A DNA stretch of 64,000 nucleotides from Heliocidaris erythrogramma (Eukaryota; Echinodermata; Echinoidea; Camarodonta; Echinometridae), in the NCBI GenBank assembly GCA_025617745.1, contig CM046869.1, positions 19,236,994 through 19,300,993 on the forward strand, in the 5' to 3' direction. Position numbers and translations under genes: made by a program. Positions 25,327 through 37,105 of this stretch are shown one piece after another; positions within the stretch are counted from its first letter, which is position 1; each line of letters starts with the position of its first letter. The notes below the pieces were generated by a model. That model worked only from the letters and a program-made list of their open reading frames with translations. It was not told the origin of the DNA and did not search any database.

Positions 25327-27139
25327 TCCGTGGAATAATTTGAGGGTTTGTCCCCTCCCCCCAAAAAAAATTTGAAATATTTTTGTGCAAATGGTGATTC
25401 AATGTTTGGAATTTCCCGGTTGATCGAAAGTGCTCTAAAAAAGCTGTTCCAAGCTGCAAAATTTTTTCATTTAGTCGTGATGCTACTTTGCAAAAATTAT
25501 AGAAATAATTTACCCAAGGAATCCTCCAAAATGCAAATTTTGTATCCTGCAAAATGCTAGTCGCACCCCTTGAAAAGAAATTGCCACCCCTGATAATATG
25601 TACGTATCTTACAACGACCATACCCATACATGTTTTGATTTTGTAGAGGTACATGTAGGGGCATCTCCCAGTCACTTGGGAGCAAATTTTCCCTTCCAAA
25701 ATTAACACGGAAGAAAAGAAGAAAAAGGAGGTCACGGCGTAATTTGGCTACCTATTCACCAAAAAGATGACACAACAGATACATGTATTACAAAGTGTTT
25801 TTTGTTGGGTTTTTTTTTTCGGGGGGGGGGGGGGGTGTGGGGAGAGTCACTCAAACCCCAATAACTCCTAGTTTGTATTGCCCTGACAACTAATGAGAAT
25901 GATAATTGCAATGTGTAATAAAATATAATTAGAATATCAATTATGTTATAATGATATTGAAATATCATGACATAAAAAACATAAAAAGCTTGACCTTCCT
26001 TGATGATTTACATGTACTTTCAAGGAAGTCTACAGAGACATTGTTTTATATTTGTACTAATAAGACTAATAATTGTACTAATAATTTTACGACTTAAAAT
26101 TTGTCAATGATGCTCTAATTCATAGATAAGAATCTAAAATGATAAATAACATTGATGGTTAATGATCAGCATAGTTAGTATTGATTATTTTAATTTTTGT
26201 ATTATTGGTTCCTTATTGACTGTTGACAAGTGCAGATAAATTAATAGGTAATGATAAAAAAAGCAAATGTCTGTAAACAAACCAGTTATTTGCAGTACAC
26301 CCAAAAATCTCTGACAAGCCCACAAAAACAGTTGGGGGGGGGGGGGACCTAAATGGCCCTGAAGTAAGTGCTGATTATACACAATTAAGTTTCATGTACA
26401 TACTGTAGAACCGTTGCCCATTGTAGACAACAGCATACAAAGAATGTTTTGCAAATTGTCTCAAAATTCAACATTGTGTCAGTTGCTACTCAGTACTTCT
26501 TAGCATGAGTCTTAACCTCACACAAACTTCTTCAACGCTTCGTATAGTTTGTTTTTTCCAGTACCTGTAAGTTAAATGTGTGAAATTTCATTCAGATTAG
26601 TGTATGGCTTGCAAATGACTAACCCTACCTGTAAATAGTGTCTTTAATGATTCAACCGAGTAAGCTAGGGTAAATTCCCTAACACCGTTGAGTCCATCGG
26701 TTGACCCTGGTTCAAGCTGTTATAGGAAGTAATCGCTGTTACACCCACTTGGTTTGAGGATGATATAAGTTAAGTTGACCATTGGAACTTTCGTTTTTCC
26801 CCTGGGGGTACCTCTTTAGGTTTGCCAATTAACACATCTGCTCCATGTTGTTAATCGTGGTTTCACAGTCACCTAACTCCCCATTCAGACGAGCAACATT
26901 ATACAATTTTTCGTACCATAGCTGTATAAAATAAGTACATGTAACCTTGTGCAACCAGGAATTCAGATATTTCTTGTCTGACTGTCATATGAGGAAATGT
27001 TGTTTAACATGATGGAGGTTTAAGCATTATTTCCAGAAGAAATTTTAAAAATTAGTGTTCAAATCCTGGGTGAACATCATATTGTACGATAGGTATAAAT
27101 GGGTGGGGCCTATCTTGAGCGCGCGGTGAAGTAGACATG
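25327..27139. other. No gene recognised; low-complexity repeat
   Basis: 25327-25600 continues the C-rich repeat seen at the end of the duplication unit. A G run lies at 25820-25835 and another at 26334-26346. No exon-like sequence was seen. Confidence 0.45.
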
Positions 27140-27275
27140 CGGAGCGTTTCATCAAACGTTTTGTCTGTGATTTTTACCGACACCTGTTATAAGCTACTGA
27201 TATCCTTGCATCTGATTGGCTGAGAGCAATTTTGTCAATAAAAATCACTGACAAAACGCTTGATGAAACACTCCC
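27140..27275. mobile_element. Foldback, GGAGCGTTTCATCAAG family, copy 1
   Basis: ggagcgtttcatcaaacgtt and its inverse are about 45-bp arms. The core has gttataagctactga and an inverted CCAAT box CTGATTGGCT (27212-27221). Confidence 0.85.
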
Positions 27276-28145
27276 CTGAACTACAGTTGTACATCTACAT
27301 ATTCCATTCCCAAATTTATGGCCATTGTATATCATGGTTATCATACAATGTACTTGCATGCAATTCTTTATACAACTTTTCTTTCTTTCCTATGTTTCGT
27401 CTGAAAGGGCCATAAGCCTTTCACTCTCTGCAGAGAGTTGCCGAACGTCCACTATGCTATGACACACTCCCTACCATTTCTTTTTAAACATTTGGGTATT
27501 AGTAACCATCGCTCTTCGGTTAAGGGCTTTAGATGTATGGACCTACGTGACAGAGCTATAGCTTCCACAGGGAGGGGGAAGTGTTTGGGTGCCCCTTGGA
27601 TGGTTTAGAGTCGATTTGCTTTGCTGAGTAATAAAGGCGTGTAGTTCGTGGTCTGGCAGGAATTGGGGAGATTTCAATCTGGGGTTGTGTATCCTCAGTG
27701 TGAAGAAGAGATTGTCACTTTAGATTCAAAGACAGTTTAGATTCCACTTCAGGTGGTCCTATGTGTACGTTGTAGAGCCAACCGCAGGATACATAGAGCA
27801 CCAGTACAGTATGAAGGGGTTCGTCCTATAGTAGCGGTTACATAGCAAACAGGAGGAATAGGGATTAAGGACTTGGTTTCATTGTTGTGCTTCTTTTGCG
27901 TATCATTGGTGTACTACCAAATCAAAATGGCCGCCACATGTTGAAGTTGTAAACTGCACAGAACAAGGGAAACTTTTTTTCGTATTAAAAGGATTATGAT
28001 TGGGTAAGTATTTGCCTCTATCAAAGAGCTTTTTTTATCTCTGTCAGTGAAAAAAGAAAGAAATGTCAATGATGGAGGAACCAATAAAGTTTGGTATAGA
28101 AAATACTGACAGTGTGTACATCTAGCTTTGTCTATGCATGCATCT
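27276..28145. other. No gene or repeat recognised
   Basis: Apparently unique, moderately GC sequence at 27400-27860 without open frames of note. A cis-regulatory role is possible but nothing specific is visible. Confidence 0.4.
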
Positions 28146-28287
28146 GGGGGGCGTTTCATCAAGTGTCTTGTCAGTGATTTTTACCGTCAAATTTGCTCTC
28201 AGCCCTTCAAGATGCTCGGATTTCAGTAGCTTATAACAGTTATTGTAACTTGTCAATGATGAAACCAGTTTTATGAAACAGGGTCCT
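28146..28287. mobile_element. Chimeric foldback: GCGTTTCATCAAG left end, TTTTATGAAACAGGG right end
   Basis: The left half matches the GGAGCGTTTCATCAAG family, but the right half (acagttattgtaacttgt, gttttatgaaacagggtcc) matches the CATAAAACTTGTT family. The central CCAAT box is lost (cagcccttcaag). It looks like a recombinant or a template-switch product. Confidence 0.7.
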
Positions 28288-28514
28288 GAAGTGTTAATTT
28301 CACTTTACTTAATATGTAAATTTGATGACTGCCTCAATATATAGTGTACATATTTTGTAGAAGCCCAGTGAAGCTTTAATCCAATGTATTGGCAACTGAG
28401 CAAAAGACATTCAATTTGGTGTAACTTGGTAGCGCCAGTGGAGTCACTGCGAGAAATAGAAATGTTCAGGAGGGTTGGGGTGGGGTGATGGAAAGCAGTT
28501 ACCTCAAATGTTAC

Positions 28515-29158
28515 TTAAAGGACAATTAACCCCACATGATATTCTAGATGCGGTATTGTCTGCTACGTCTTTCCATGGAGGCTGCCATTTTGTGCATGAC
28601 ACGGATCATTAGGTACCATATGCATTGATAATAGCCTACCTTTACAACAGATACGTCGCTTTGTTCTGATTTTATTACGATTGTTATTGGCCATGGGCCT
28701 AGATAATTGACGACCCATGAGTTCTAATAGCCATCCTGTAATGCAGATTCCTCGCTTTGTTTTGGTATTGTTACGATTGTCTCCGTCCTTGACGTCAATT
28801 CTCCGTCTCCACGTACAGAAAGTATATTTTTATGAACAAATTAAGACCTTTTAAAAAATATATAAAACTAAACTTACATTTCAGAATATGTGACTATATC
28901 TAATATATATTTGTCCTCTAAAAATCAATTACAAGTTAACGATGAAGGAAATATTACTTGGGATGAAAAATATTTTCGTGTACACATAAAGTAATGGCAG
29001 CCCCCTTATTATTGCTAGCAGACAATAACTTGGCTGGAAAATAGTGATTTATATCTATATCCTGTGTTTTTACATGAAATTGCATGTATCAAATAAGAGG
29101 CATATACTACACCATTCAAAATAAGCTAATTCATACGCTGAGGTTAATTTCCCTTTAA
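28515..29158. mobile_element. TTAA-flanked MITE, 644 bp
   Basis: TTAAAGGACAATTAACCCC at the left faces an inverted TTAAAGGGAAATTAACCTC at the right. TTAA target duplication is typical of piggyBac-type elements. No transposase. Confidence 0.65.
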
Positions 29159-29178
29159 TAGTGTATTTTTTGAGCATT

Positions 29179-29686
29179 TTAAGATAAGGTTGAGTTCTGG
29201 GGCCCGTTGCATATAACATGCATTTCAACGCAACGCAAGTCCTCAATTCGCACTTCCGATTGGCTGAAAATTAGGTTGCATTTGATTTTCCTGAGTTGCG
29301 TTCAAACGCAAGTTTTATGCAATGGGCCCCTGGTCATGCAATTGCATTGTGAAAGAAACTGTCTTGAATCAGTTAGGAAAGGTTGATGAGGTAGAAAATA
29401 ATAATGGTTTATACTGTGAGGTTTTCAACAAAATGATAAGACATTGACTCAATCTCACTGAAAAGCAGATGCTCTGAAATGGGTATATGGGACTACGCAT
29501 ACTTGTGGCATGAATGTTTAGCCTGAACACTTCAGCCATTTCTCCTTATATTCGTATATTATAGGGCATTTGAAGAGCAATCCTTTTCAGTGAACATTTT
29601 CACTGTGATATTCTTCCAAACTGACATAAAAAGAATGAGAAAGCTCACAAACCATTTTCTCAACTCAACCTCAACCTTTCCTTTAA
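29179..29686. mobile_element. TTAA MITE family A (AAGGTTGAGTTCTGG ends), copy 1, with nested foldback
   Basis: TTAA (29179 and 29683) with inverted ends aaggttgagttctgg. The body matches copies at 42811-43194, 47065-47456 and 61843-62208. The insertion at 29201-29330 interrupts the left end. Confidence 0.8.
29201..29329. mobile_element. Foldback, GGCCCGTTGCAT family, nested
   Basis: ggcccgttgcatataac and ttatgcaatgggccc are the ends, placed inside the left end of the family A MITE so that ctgg is repeated on both sides. The core has CCGATTGGCT (29258-29267), again a CCAAT box. Confidence 0.75.
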
Positions 29687-29852
29687 CGATGTGCTAGCAG
29701 AGCATTTCAATATTTATGGTTTTCTTTTTCAGCAAGTATTGCTACATGTACAACTCATTTCCACCTAAAAAATATGAAATACCTAGTTTATAGCAAGAAA
29801 TTCTTCAGGTTGAAGTGAATTTAGGTCAGTTTGATTCTACTTTTATCAACAA

Positions 29853-29989
29853 GGGGAGCGTTTCATCAAGTGTTTTGTCAGTGATTTTTACCGACAACTG
29901 TTATAAGCTACTGAAATCCTTGCATTTGATTGGCTGAGAGCAAATTTGTCGGTAAAAATCACTGACAAAACACTTGATGAAACGCTCCC
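29853..29989. mobile_element. Foldback, GGAGCGTTTCATCAAG family, copy 3
   Basis: Arms ggagcgtttcatcaagtgtt, ttgtcagtgatttttacc and their inverses are almost perfect. The core has TTGATTGGCT (29926-29935). Confidence 0.9.
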
Positions 29990-31935
29990 AAGGTTTATGA
30001 TTCTAATGGACTTCACTCACTTGTGATTAAGTGATATCACTTTGATCTATCCATCATTGCTTTCACCATGCCTTATATTTCAGCGGCCGTAAGCACGTGA
30101 TGGGTATCATAGCTTGCTTATGGAGGAAATGTAATTTTGTTTTTGACATTTTCATATCTGGATGATCACTACAACGGAAAAGAGGTCAACAATTCTAGAA
30201 TTTTTGCATGCATATATGTAATATGTAAATGACTGACATAAGTCGTTTGGTAAATTATGACTGTGACATAAATCATTTTGTGTATTATGAATGTGATATA
30301 CCAAATACTCCATACACTATACATGTATATGTAGTTGTTTGTCATACATGTATGTACATGTTGTATATAAAGTCAATGTTTTTGTTTTTTTAAACATATT
30401 TTCGATTAGTATTTTCATATGTGGATTATTGTTTGGAGAACAACTCAACTTACTTATGAATCCATGCATGCAATACAATTTATGAACTTGACCAGTGGCT
30501 TATCTAGACCTTGGCTTCAACGGGTTGGGGGTGGGAGGGGTGGGAGGGGGAGAACAACTTGGCCCTTTAGAAGTCCAGCAAGAAAATCACCCTTGTTCCC
30601 TGTGGCCCCATCTGCATTGCATGCAGGGTGATGGATGATTCTCAATCCAATTTATTCTATAATTTTATAGTATGATATAAATAATTTAGATTACTTTCAT
30701 ATTATTTTCACAATATGGTTGTGTCATGAGCACATCAGGATGCAATAAATACTGTATCTATCTTTTGCAAGTGAGCAAAGTGAGCGAGCTAGAACTTTGG
30801 CTACACTTGGTTTTGATGGGCAATTTTCAGACAGGTGCTTTGAATACATTGTATAATGCATGAATAATCTATTAGCATGTCTTTGTATAGTAAGTGCGTG
30901 CCTCCAATGCTCCCTTTTCATAATTTCTGAAGTTTGGCTTTGTAACATGCTCTTAGCATCGCAGTTTTGCAAGAACGCTGTTGTCACAGGTGTGCATGTT
31001 ATAACGTAATGTACACACAGGGGTGTGTGGTGGTAATTGAGTAGCTTGGCCTAACGAACACTCCAAATGAAACTTTGATGTACACCCTATATCGATAAGT
31101 TTATTTCTCCTTTAGGTTTTAAAAAGGAACCCAAATTTGTAGTTCTGAAATCAGTTCCAAATATATATCAGTCCTGTGTGGGTATATTTCTGTAAGTTAA
31201 TCCGACACTGACACTCACCTTGGTAGAGATAAGCCTAATCCTCTCTAATCCCTGCATGCTCTTGAAATTCAATATATCGGTAGATTTATTTCATAAGTAT
31301 GTATGTATACATGGGATTTAGTTAGTAGGCAGTGCTTCGCATGTGCTGCCACAGCGATACTGGACTGTGATTAGTCTGCATGAGTCATTTAAAGGTATTT
31401 TTAACGTTTTGTATGATCATAATATGTACGTGTACATGAAACTGCTATTACAGGGTACAGGGTACAGGTTAGATTTTAAATTAAATTTGTATAAAACATT
31501 GAAAATGTAAAGAATTTTTGTTTTGTAGCAGCGACTCAGGGTTCTAATAGTGCTGTTAAGATTTGTATGCTCTTGATCAACGTACATTGTACCTCGTGAC
31601 GTTAGATTTGTATGAGAAATTGGAGATTAAATTAAGAGGGACAGGGATAAGGGAAAGAGGGTGGGGAGTAGATAGGAAGTAGTAAAGGACTGAAAGGTTC
31701 TTGTTATTGTGGAATAGTTGATTTGAGGCTGGATTAGAAAAGTGGAGAGCTATACATGTATAAGGTTAGGAGGGAGTTTAGAGAAAGGGGAGGGAGAAGG
31801 AGAGAGACAGAGAGACAGAGACAGAAATCGAGAGAGAGACAGACAGAGAGAGGTACATATACAAAGGGGGATAAAAAGAGATTGAGAAGAAATGGGAGAA
31901 CAAAGATGCAAAAAGAGTGGAAGCTACATATAGAT
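29990..31935. other. No gene recognised
   Basis: Includes ACATGT words (30330-30360), a degenerate G-rich repeat (30490-30570) and a GA-rich tract (31760-31860). No coding evidence. Confidence 0.45.
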
Positions 31936-32081
31936 CAGGGATGCCACTTTTCAGACAAAAGTAGGAATTCCTACTTTTTCAACATAATTTTAGCCATAGA
32001 AAACCACTTTTTATGTACACAAGGGCCCATTCTAGATGATATTTCCTACTTTTTTTATCAATATTCTAAGTGGCATCCCTG
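31936..32081. mobile_element. Small MITE, CAGGGATGCCACTT ends, 146 bp
   Basis: cagggatgccactt and aagtggcatccctg are perfect 14-bp inverted ends. The inner part has a second pair, aaaagtagg and cctactttt. Confidence 0.7.
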
Positions 32082-32699
32082 TATAGATAAAGGAAAGAAA
32101 TGGAGGAGGGAGGGGGAGGGGGTGGGAGGGGGGGGGGGGGGTTAAGAGTTAATGAGTTGTTAAGCATACGTGATCAGAAATTAGAACTATAATAAATGAG
32201 TGCAATATAGCGATAGATGTATGTAGAGAAATGAAAAAGAGGTAAAATGCAATCACAAAAAAGAAATGTCCATGTACATGTACGTCAGAGAAAATAAATG
32301 AAAGGAATTTTCCATCTTAATCCTGCTCTCTCCCTAGCGTAGGAACATGTACAGTAATAGAACACTGAAAAAATGGTTCAAAAATCTCCTTATGTTCAAC
32401 TGAACTCGTAAATGTGACCCAGGCACTCTGCCAGCATAGAAGGGAAGGGCACATCAAGCGTATTAATCTCTGTTGATATCGGAAATGTGATATGATAACG
32501 CTGTGATAAAAGTTTCTAATAAAATGGGGTTCAATTTTTTTTAGCAATGTTTTTTCTTGTATGGTTGTTGGCTTACTACTGCTGTACTGAATTTGTGTCA
32601 CAGTGGAAAGAATACTGAGGTTTAGGTGACGTTTAATAAAGGAAAGGGTGCATACTGCAGAACTTCTCAGATCAATGATAATGATAAATGTTATCGCCT

Positions 32700-32784
32700 A
32701 TATTGTCTGATTGGAGCCAGAAGGGCATTAACCCATATCATTAAGCACAGAATTAATGCCCTTCTAGCTCTCAACAGATTATAT
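32700..32784. repeat. Hairpin element H4
   Basis: tattgtctgattggagccag and gaagggcattaa face ttaatgcccttctagctctc and aacagatta. The compensating base change (gcattaa / ttaatgc) keeps the pairing. Confidence 0.85.
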
Positions 32785-33099
32785 CACACGAGCTTTGGAA
32801 ATTAGGTATTTTCAACCTCACAGCAATGATGTTGGGTGTGTGTGTTATATGAACAAAGTGTTGTGCAGTCGTTTGTTTGTATGCTTGTACTGATGGTACT
32901 ATTTAACAGTATTTGAACCCTTCTCCTGTTTTTTTGTTTTTAATTTGAAATTCATATGTAAAAGCTTTTAGAGCATGTCTAGAAATTCTTGTGTATGGAC
33001 ATTGTCATGGCTCCTGCTTTTTGTGGACTCCCATTTACCTTTTCCCTTTTTCATTGCTTGGCAGAGATTTTTGGGTGTGAAACAACAACCCCCTACATT

Positions 33100-33225
33100 T
33101 GTCTAAATTTTTCACCCAGAAAATCTGGTGCCTTTTTTTGTTGTCATTTGTACCATGCCAGCGATCGAACCCGTAACCTTGGCATTCTCTGTCAGTGGAC
33201 TACAACACCTCTAACTATACTGTAT
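33100..33225 (-). repeat. tRNA-derived SINE fragment
   Basis: On the minus strand, GGTTCGATCGC (33161-33171) fits a pol III box B, and gtgttgtagtcca upstream of it (33193-33209) is a weak box A. Same tRNA-like layout as the SINE at 36836, but more diverged and truncated. Confidence 0.55.
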
Positions 33226-34134
33226 GCAGGTGTAGTCTTTGACAGTAGTCAGCTGTGGGGTCCTGTGGCTTGGACTGGGTGTTGATTGCTTGTTTCCTGC
33301 AGGACAGGAAAGGTTAACAGTTGTCCACATGAATGTAGCCTTTGTCATCACCCCAAAGGTTTGTGAAATGTGGTCACATAGTACGTCAAAACATAGTCTG
33401 CCACGTATTCTTTTACACATGCACATGATATTTACATACATGTCCATACCGTATGCATGGTCGTATTACAAGGAAACTCTCATCGGGACTTGAACAGAAG
33501 TTACGTTCTTGTACAGGAAAGTTTATTGGAATTTATCTTGCCCAAAATTGAAATTACAATAAAAAGAAATTACTCACCAGTGAAATGTACTTCTTCACAG
33601 TCTACATGCAACTTGTAGAGTTCTCAATTTGTAAAATTAAATGTTCTTATACCAACTGTTCTGTTCAACTCTGACCATCAGATGATAATGGTTTACCTAG
33701 TTAGGTAGTTGTATACCACAGAGCAACAATCCTGTCAAATTCATTGACTGTTCGAACATCCTTAGCAAGTAGAGATGAAAAAAGGAAGGAAGGGAATGTA
33801 CTATTTACTAAACATGCCACTATATTTAAATTTCTTTGAATTAGTCAGCTGATGTTACAGCTAGAAAATCATTTTTTATAGAGTTGGTCGTGACATAAAG
33901 ACATAAAACATCCAGTAGACACTTAGTTGATATCTACTACAGATAATGCCATCATCATTTGTTGGGTCTTAGATTATCAAGGTTGGTATGATTAGAACCA
34001 AAAGGGAGCAAGAAGTTTGATTGGTGGTAAAGTGTTAATAAATAAAAGATGAGGAGGGAAGAGTGAAAAAAAAGAGATGAAAACAGAGAATGAGGTGGTA
34101 TAGAGACATGCCTTAAAAGACTGGGAGTTTACAT
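33226..34134. other. No gene recognised
   Basis: AT-rich sequence with no element ends, repeats or coding frames that I could support. Confidence 0.4.
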
Positions 34135-34213
34135 GTATCGTCTGTTGAAAGCCAGAAGGACATTAATCCTGGGTTAAATAAATATGTAAAATTCAGGCTC
34201 AAAGTAGATGGTA
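34135..34213. repeat. Hairpin element H5, decayed
   Basis: The left arm tatcgtctgttgaaagccag and aaggacattaa is recognisable. The right arm (caggctcaaagtagatggta) has lost the central gcccttctgg part, so the stem is broken. Confidence 0.65.
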
Positions 34214-34703
34214 TAACAGAGATGAAGAGAGAGGATGTTGTGGGGGTTAATGACTGATAGGAGATGGGTGAATGTTAGAGGAGTTTGACATATAAAGGGA
34301 GGCAGGTGTGTTAATCCATTATCGGGGTGGAGGGGGGGGGGGGGGTATGAAGTTTCATATCTTCTGGGTTACACCGTTAATCAGTATTAATCCATTAATT
34401 AAATGGAGGGTGAAACTGCCCGTAATAATTCAATAAGGATCGCCGTCCATGGAGTGATACTCCTAGGGATAAAGAGAGCAAGAGAGAGAGAGGGGGTGGG
34501 GTAATAATTGAATTTCACTTAAAATAAAACTTGCAACCTCTTTGTTAGGGGGTAGATTTTAAGGCTTTTAATCACATTCTGTAATGACTTGTTTGTGCAA
34601 TTAGATGTGCATATAAAGCTTAAATTTAATTTCTCTCTGCTTTCAATCAGTTAGTGATGGTGAGCATGCTTGTTTAATATGTTTCAGAAGAGAGTAGGGG
34701 GTA

Positions 34704-34788
34704 CATTTTGTCTGTTTGGAGTCAGAAGGGCGTTAACTTGCATCTTTTGTACTCGGTTAACGACCTTCTCACTCCAAACAGATGATAT
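34704..34788. repeat. Hairpin element H6
   Basis: tttgtctgtttggagtcaga, agggcgttaac and gttaacgaccttctcactcc, aaacagatgat. The change agtcaga / tctcact is partly compensatory. Confidence 0.85.
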
Positions 34789-34959
34789 ATTAATTGCATG
34801 AACTTCTTTTTCCAACATCAGTGGACTGGAGTCCACTGTGCAATTCCATGCAAAATTACAATGAAAAATTTCTTTTTCAACCTCTTTAAACTATAAATAG
34901 TGTGCTTTAAACTTTCTCCTCCAGTTTTCCAATGTATGGACAATACTTCTTTAAAACGT

Positions 34960-35080
34960 CCCTAACCATGTATATTGTTAACAAAGACATTACATTTTAT
35001 TAGAACTATGTAGCACTAAAAGAAAAATATTGTTGCCAACTTGCAGAACAATATGTGATTAATGTAGCCCTTAAAAGGCT
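34960..35080. repeat. Fragment of the 51-52 kb element's right part
   Basis: aaccatgtatattgttaac, catgtagcact-like actatgtagcactaaaa and gttgccaacttgcagaacaa match 52178-52291 closely. The element's TTAA end is not clear here. Confidence 0.65.
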
Positions 35081-35433
35081 GTTTGTACATACATGTACTT
35101 GTAGATGTATGTAAGCGTGAAATAGATGCATACATGCCAACCATTCCGTTTTAAACGGAACTGTCCCGTTTTTTAAAGTCTTTAGAACCATAAAAAACGG
35201 AACGTTCCGATTTTTGGGAAATAGTATTAATACCAATCGGCTTTCCATAGCATCCGAGTGCTGAGAGGATTGCACTGCGCAACATGTGTCGGCGCGGCGT
35301 GTTGCTGTGCGCCACGCTGTAATAATGAGCGCGCTTGTACTGTGTGTATAGTGCTATGCATATCCCTCAGCAATATGCACAGCATGCATGCATTCGCTAC
35401 GTACAGTATAGTATACCGTTTACATACGTTACA

Positions 35434-35728
35434 TTAAAGGGATACGCCACCGGGCGGCCGTGGGGAAAGTCAGGATTGCGTAAGCCCCATTCACTCGTAC
35501 ACAAAGTTTGTGCGTCGAACGCGTCCGTTGGACTTAAAGTGGGATTACATTTCGAAGCCGACCGAATCTCGCACAAGAGCTCGAGCTCAGGTGAAGCGTA
35601 CATGTTTGTGCGGCGACCAGTCTATCCGAGGTTTGCGCCCAGAAGGGCAACGGCATGATCAGGTAACGATCACGGTGCCCTCTCACGGCATTAAAACGTC
35701 CACAATCTGCGGTTGAGTATCCCTTTAA
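35434..35728. mobile_element. TTAA-flanked MITE, TTAAAGGGATACGCC end, 295 bp
   Basis: TTAAAGGGATAC at both ends in inverted orientation, with TTAA at 35434 and 35725. Nested in the 35129-36058 element. Confidence 0.65.
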
Positions 35729-35910
35729 TTAGCGCTATCACGAGTCGCTCATGCTCACCGCAAGTTGAGTCCGCAGTACTCGGTACGTATCATGAAAATG
35801 GTCGTACATGATTTGTGATTTGGTTCGATTTCGGAAGAAAATCTGTCAAAATAAAAGCAACCATGAGCGGAAAAGTGTCAGCCAGGGGCCTTGAGGCAGG
35901 CCACTGGACC

Positions 35911-36003
35911 CCTTACTCCAGGGAGCACCACCGCCGGCGTAGCGGAGGTGGCGGCGGCGGCGGCGGCGGTGGCGGCGGTGGCGGTGGAACTCCCTGGAGT
36001 TAC
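35911..36003. repeat. GGC/GGT trinucleotide repeat between inverted arms
   Basis: ttactccagggag (35913) and ctccctggagtta form inverted arms, with ccactggacccc and actggacccc also nearby. Between them is (GGC/GGT)n at 35944-35987. It lies in an open frame with a poly-Gly reading, but that is a repeat artefact. Confidence 0.75.
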
Positions 36004-36138
36004 TGGACCCCTGCAAATGTGCGTTCCATTTTCTGAATTCCAAATGTTGGCAAGTATGTATATGCCCTATTTTGCCTGTGCAAATCTCTGACAACTGCTT
36101 GTATAAAAGTGTCATCTTTATTACCCACGCAGGGTTAT

Positions 36139-36765
36139 GTAAAGGGCTCCGTATGTTTGTTTGTGTGTTTGTTTGTTTGTTTGTGTACAAGATAACTAGA
36201 GAACGGGTGAACGGATTTGCACCAAATTTTCAGGGAATGTTCGGATAGTGACAGGAAAGAATCGATTAGATTTTGGTGATGATCAGTTGACCCCTGCAAA
36301 TTCTGTGTGACCTTGAAGTTTTGACCCAAACTTCAGTTCGGATAGTGACAGGAAAGAATCGATTAGGAAAAGAATCGATTAGATTTTGGTGATGATCGGT
36401 TATAGGAACTTCATTTCGAATAGTTTTTTTTGTTTTTAAGAATATTTTATTACTTCCTTTTTAAAAATAACATTTTCACAATAATCAAGGTAAAATACAC
36501 AAACAAATATATTCACATGCAGTATCATTGTGCCAAATTACGTAATAATAACAATAAGTAACCATAATATTTTACATGCATGTATTAAATAGTAGATTAT
36601 GCCAAATCTGGAAGTCTTTATTGCAATAAAAAAAGGAGAAAAAAATATAAAATATAAAATATAGTGACAGGAAAGAATCGATTAGGGAAAGAATGCAACT
36701 ACTCGATCTGTAGCGCCGCTAAGGCGTGGGTCTGCCGCCTTTGACGGCCTTTCTAGTATTCTTGT
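36139..36765. repeat. Dispersed repeat with GTTT array and thrice-repeated atagtgacaggaaagaatcg
   Basis: (GTTT)n at about 36150-36184 is followed by a conserved block (gaacgggtgaacggatttgc). The phrase atagtgacaggaaagaatcg occurs at 36245, 36336 and 36661; 36415-36660 between the last two looks like inserted AT-rich sequence. The 3' part (taaggcgtgggtctgccgcc) is GC-rich. Confidence 0.5.
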
Positions 36766-36832
36766 TGTGATGTGTATACATGTACTGTATATGCATGTGA
36801 CATATCATGACCCTATACCTAGAGGAGTAGAT

Positions 36833-37105
36833 ATAAGGTGTTGTAGTCGAGTGGTTTAAACCCTGGACTGGAGATGCGAAGGTCATGGGTTTGAACCCCG
36901 GCATGGCACTAGTGTCCTTTGGCAAGACGTTAATCTACATTTGCCACTCTCCACCCAGGTGTTAAATGGGTACCGGTCTGAAGGAATTCCTTGAATGCTG
37001 TGAGCACTGAATTTGGTAGCCAAGTTAGAGCTGGGGTGATATTAGAGCGCCTTGAGCACCTTGCGTGGTGGATATGTACACTATAAAAATATCCAATATT
37101 ATCCA
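36833..37105 (+). repeat. tRNA-derived SINE
   Basis: Box A TAGTCGAGTGG (36844-36854) and box B GGTTTGAACCC (36888-36898) are 33 bp apart, as in a tRNA gene. The tRNA-like head is followed by a non-tRNA body (caagacgttaatctacattt ... gagcgccttgagcacc) and a short AT-rich tail. The fold lacks a good anticodon stem, so it is a SINE and not a working tRNA. A relative lies inverted at 53830-54050. Confidence 0.8.

Larger units (their letters stand above)
35129..36058. mobile_element. GC-rich non-autonomous element with nested TTAA MITE
   Basis: catacatgccaac at 35129 is inverted as gttggcaagtatg ending at 36058. The inside is CpG-rich, unlike the flanks, and includes a palindrome around attccgttttaaacggaac (35145), a nested MITE (35434-35728) and a GGN repeat hairpin (35913-36003). 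Confidence 0.5.

Noticed and set aside
36833..36915. A working tRNA gene
   Set aside because: Boxes A and B are present, but the stems do not fold well and a SINE body follows, repeated at 53830-54050.
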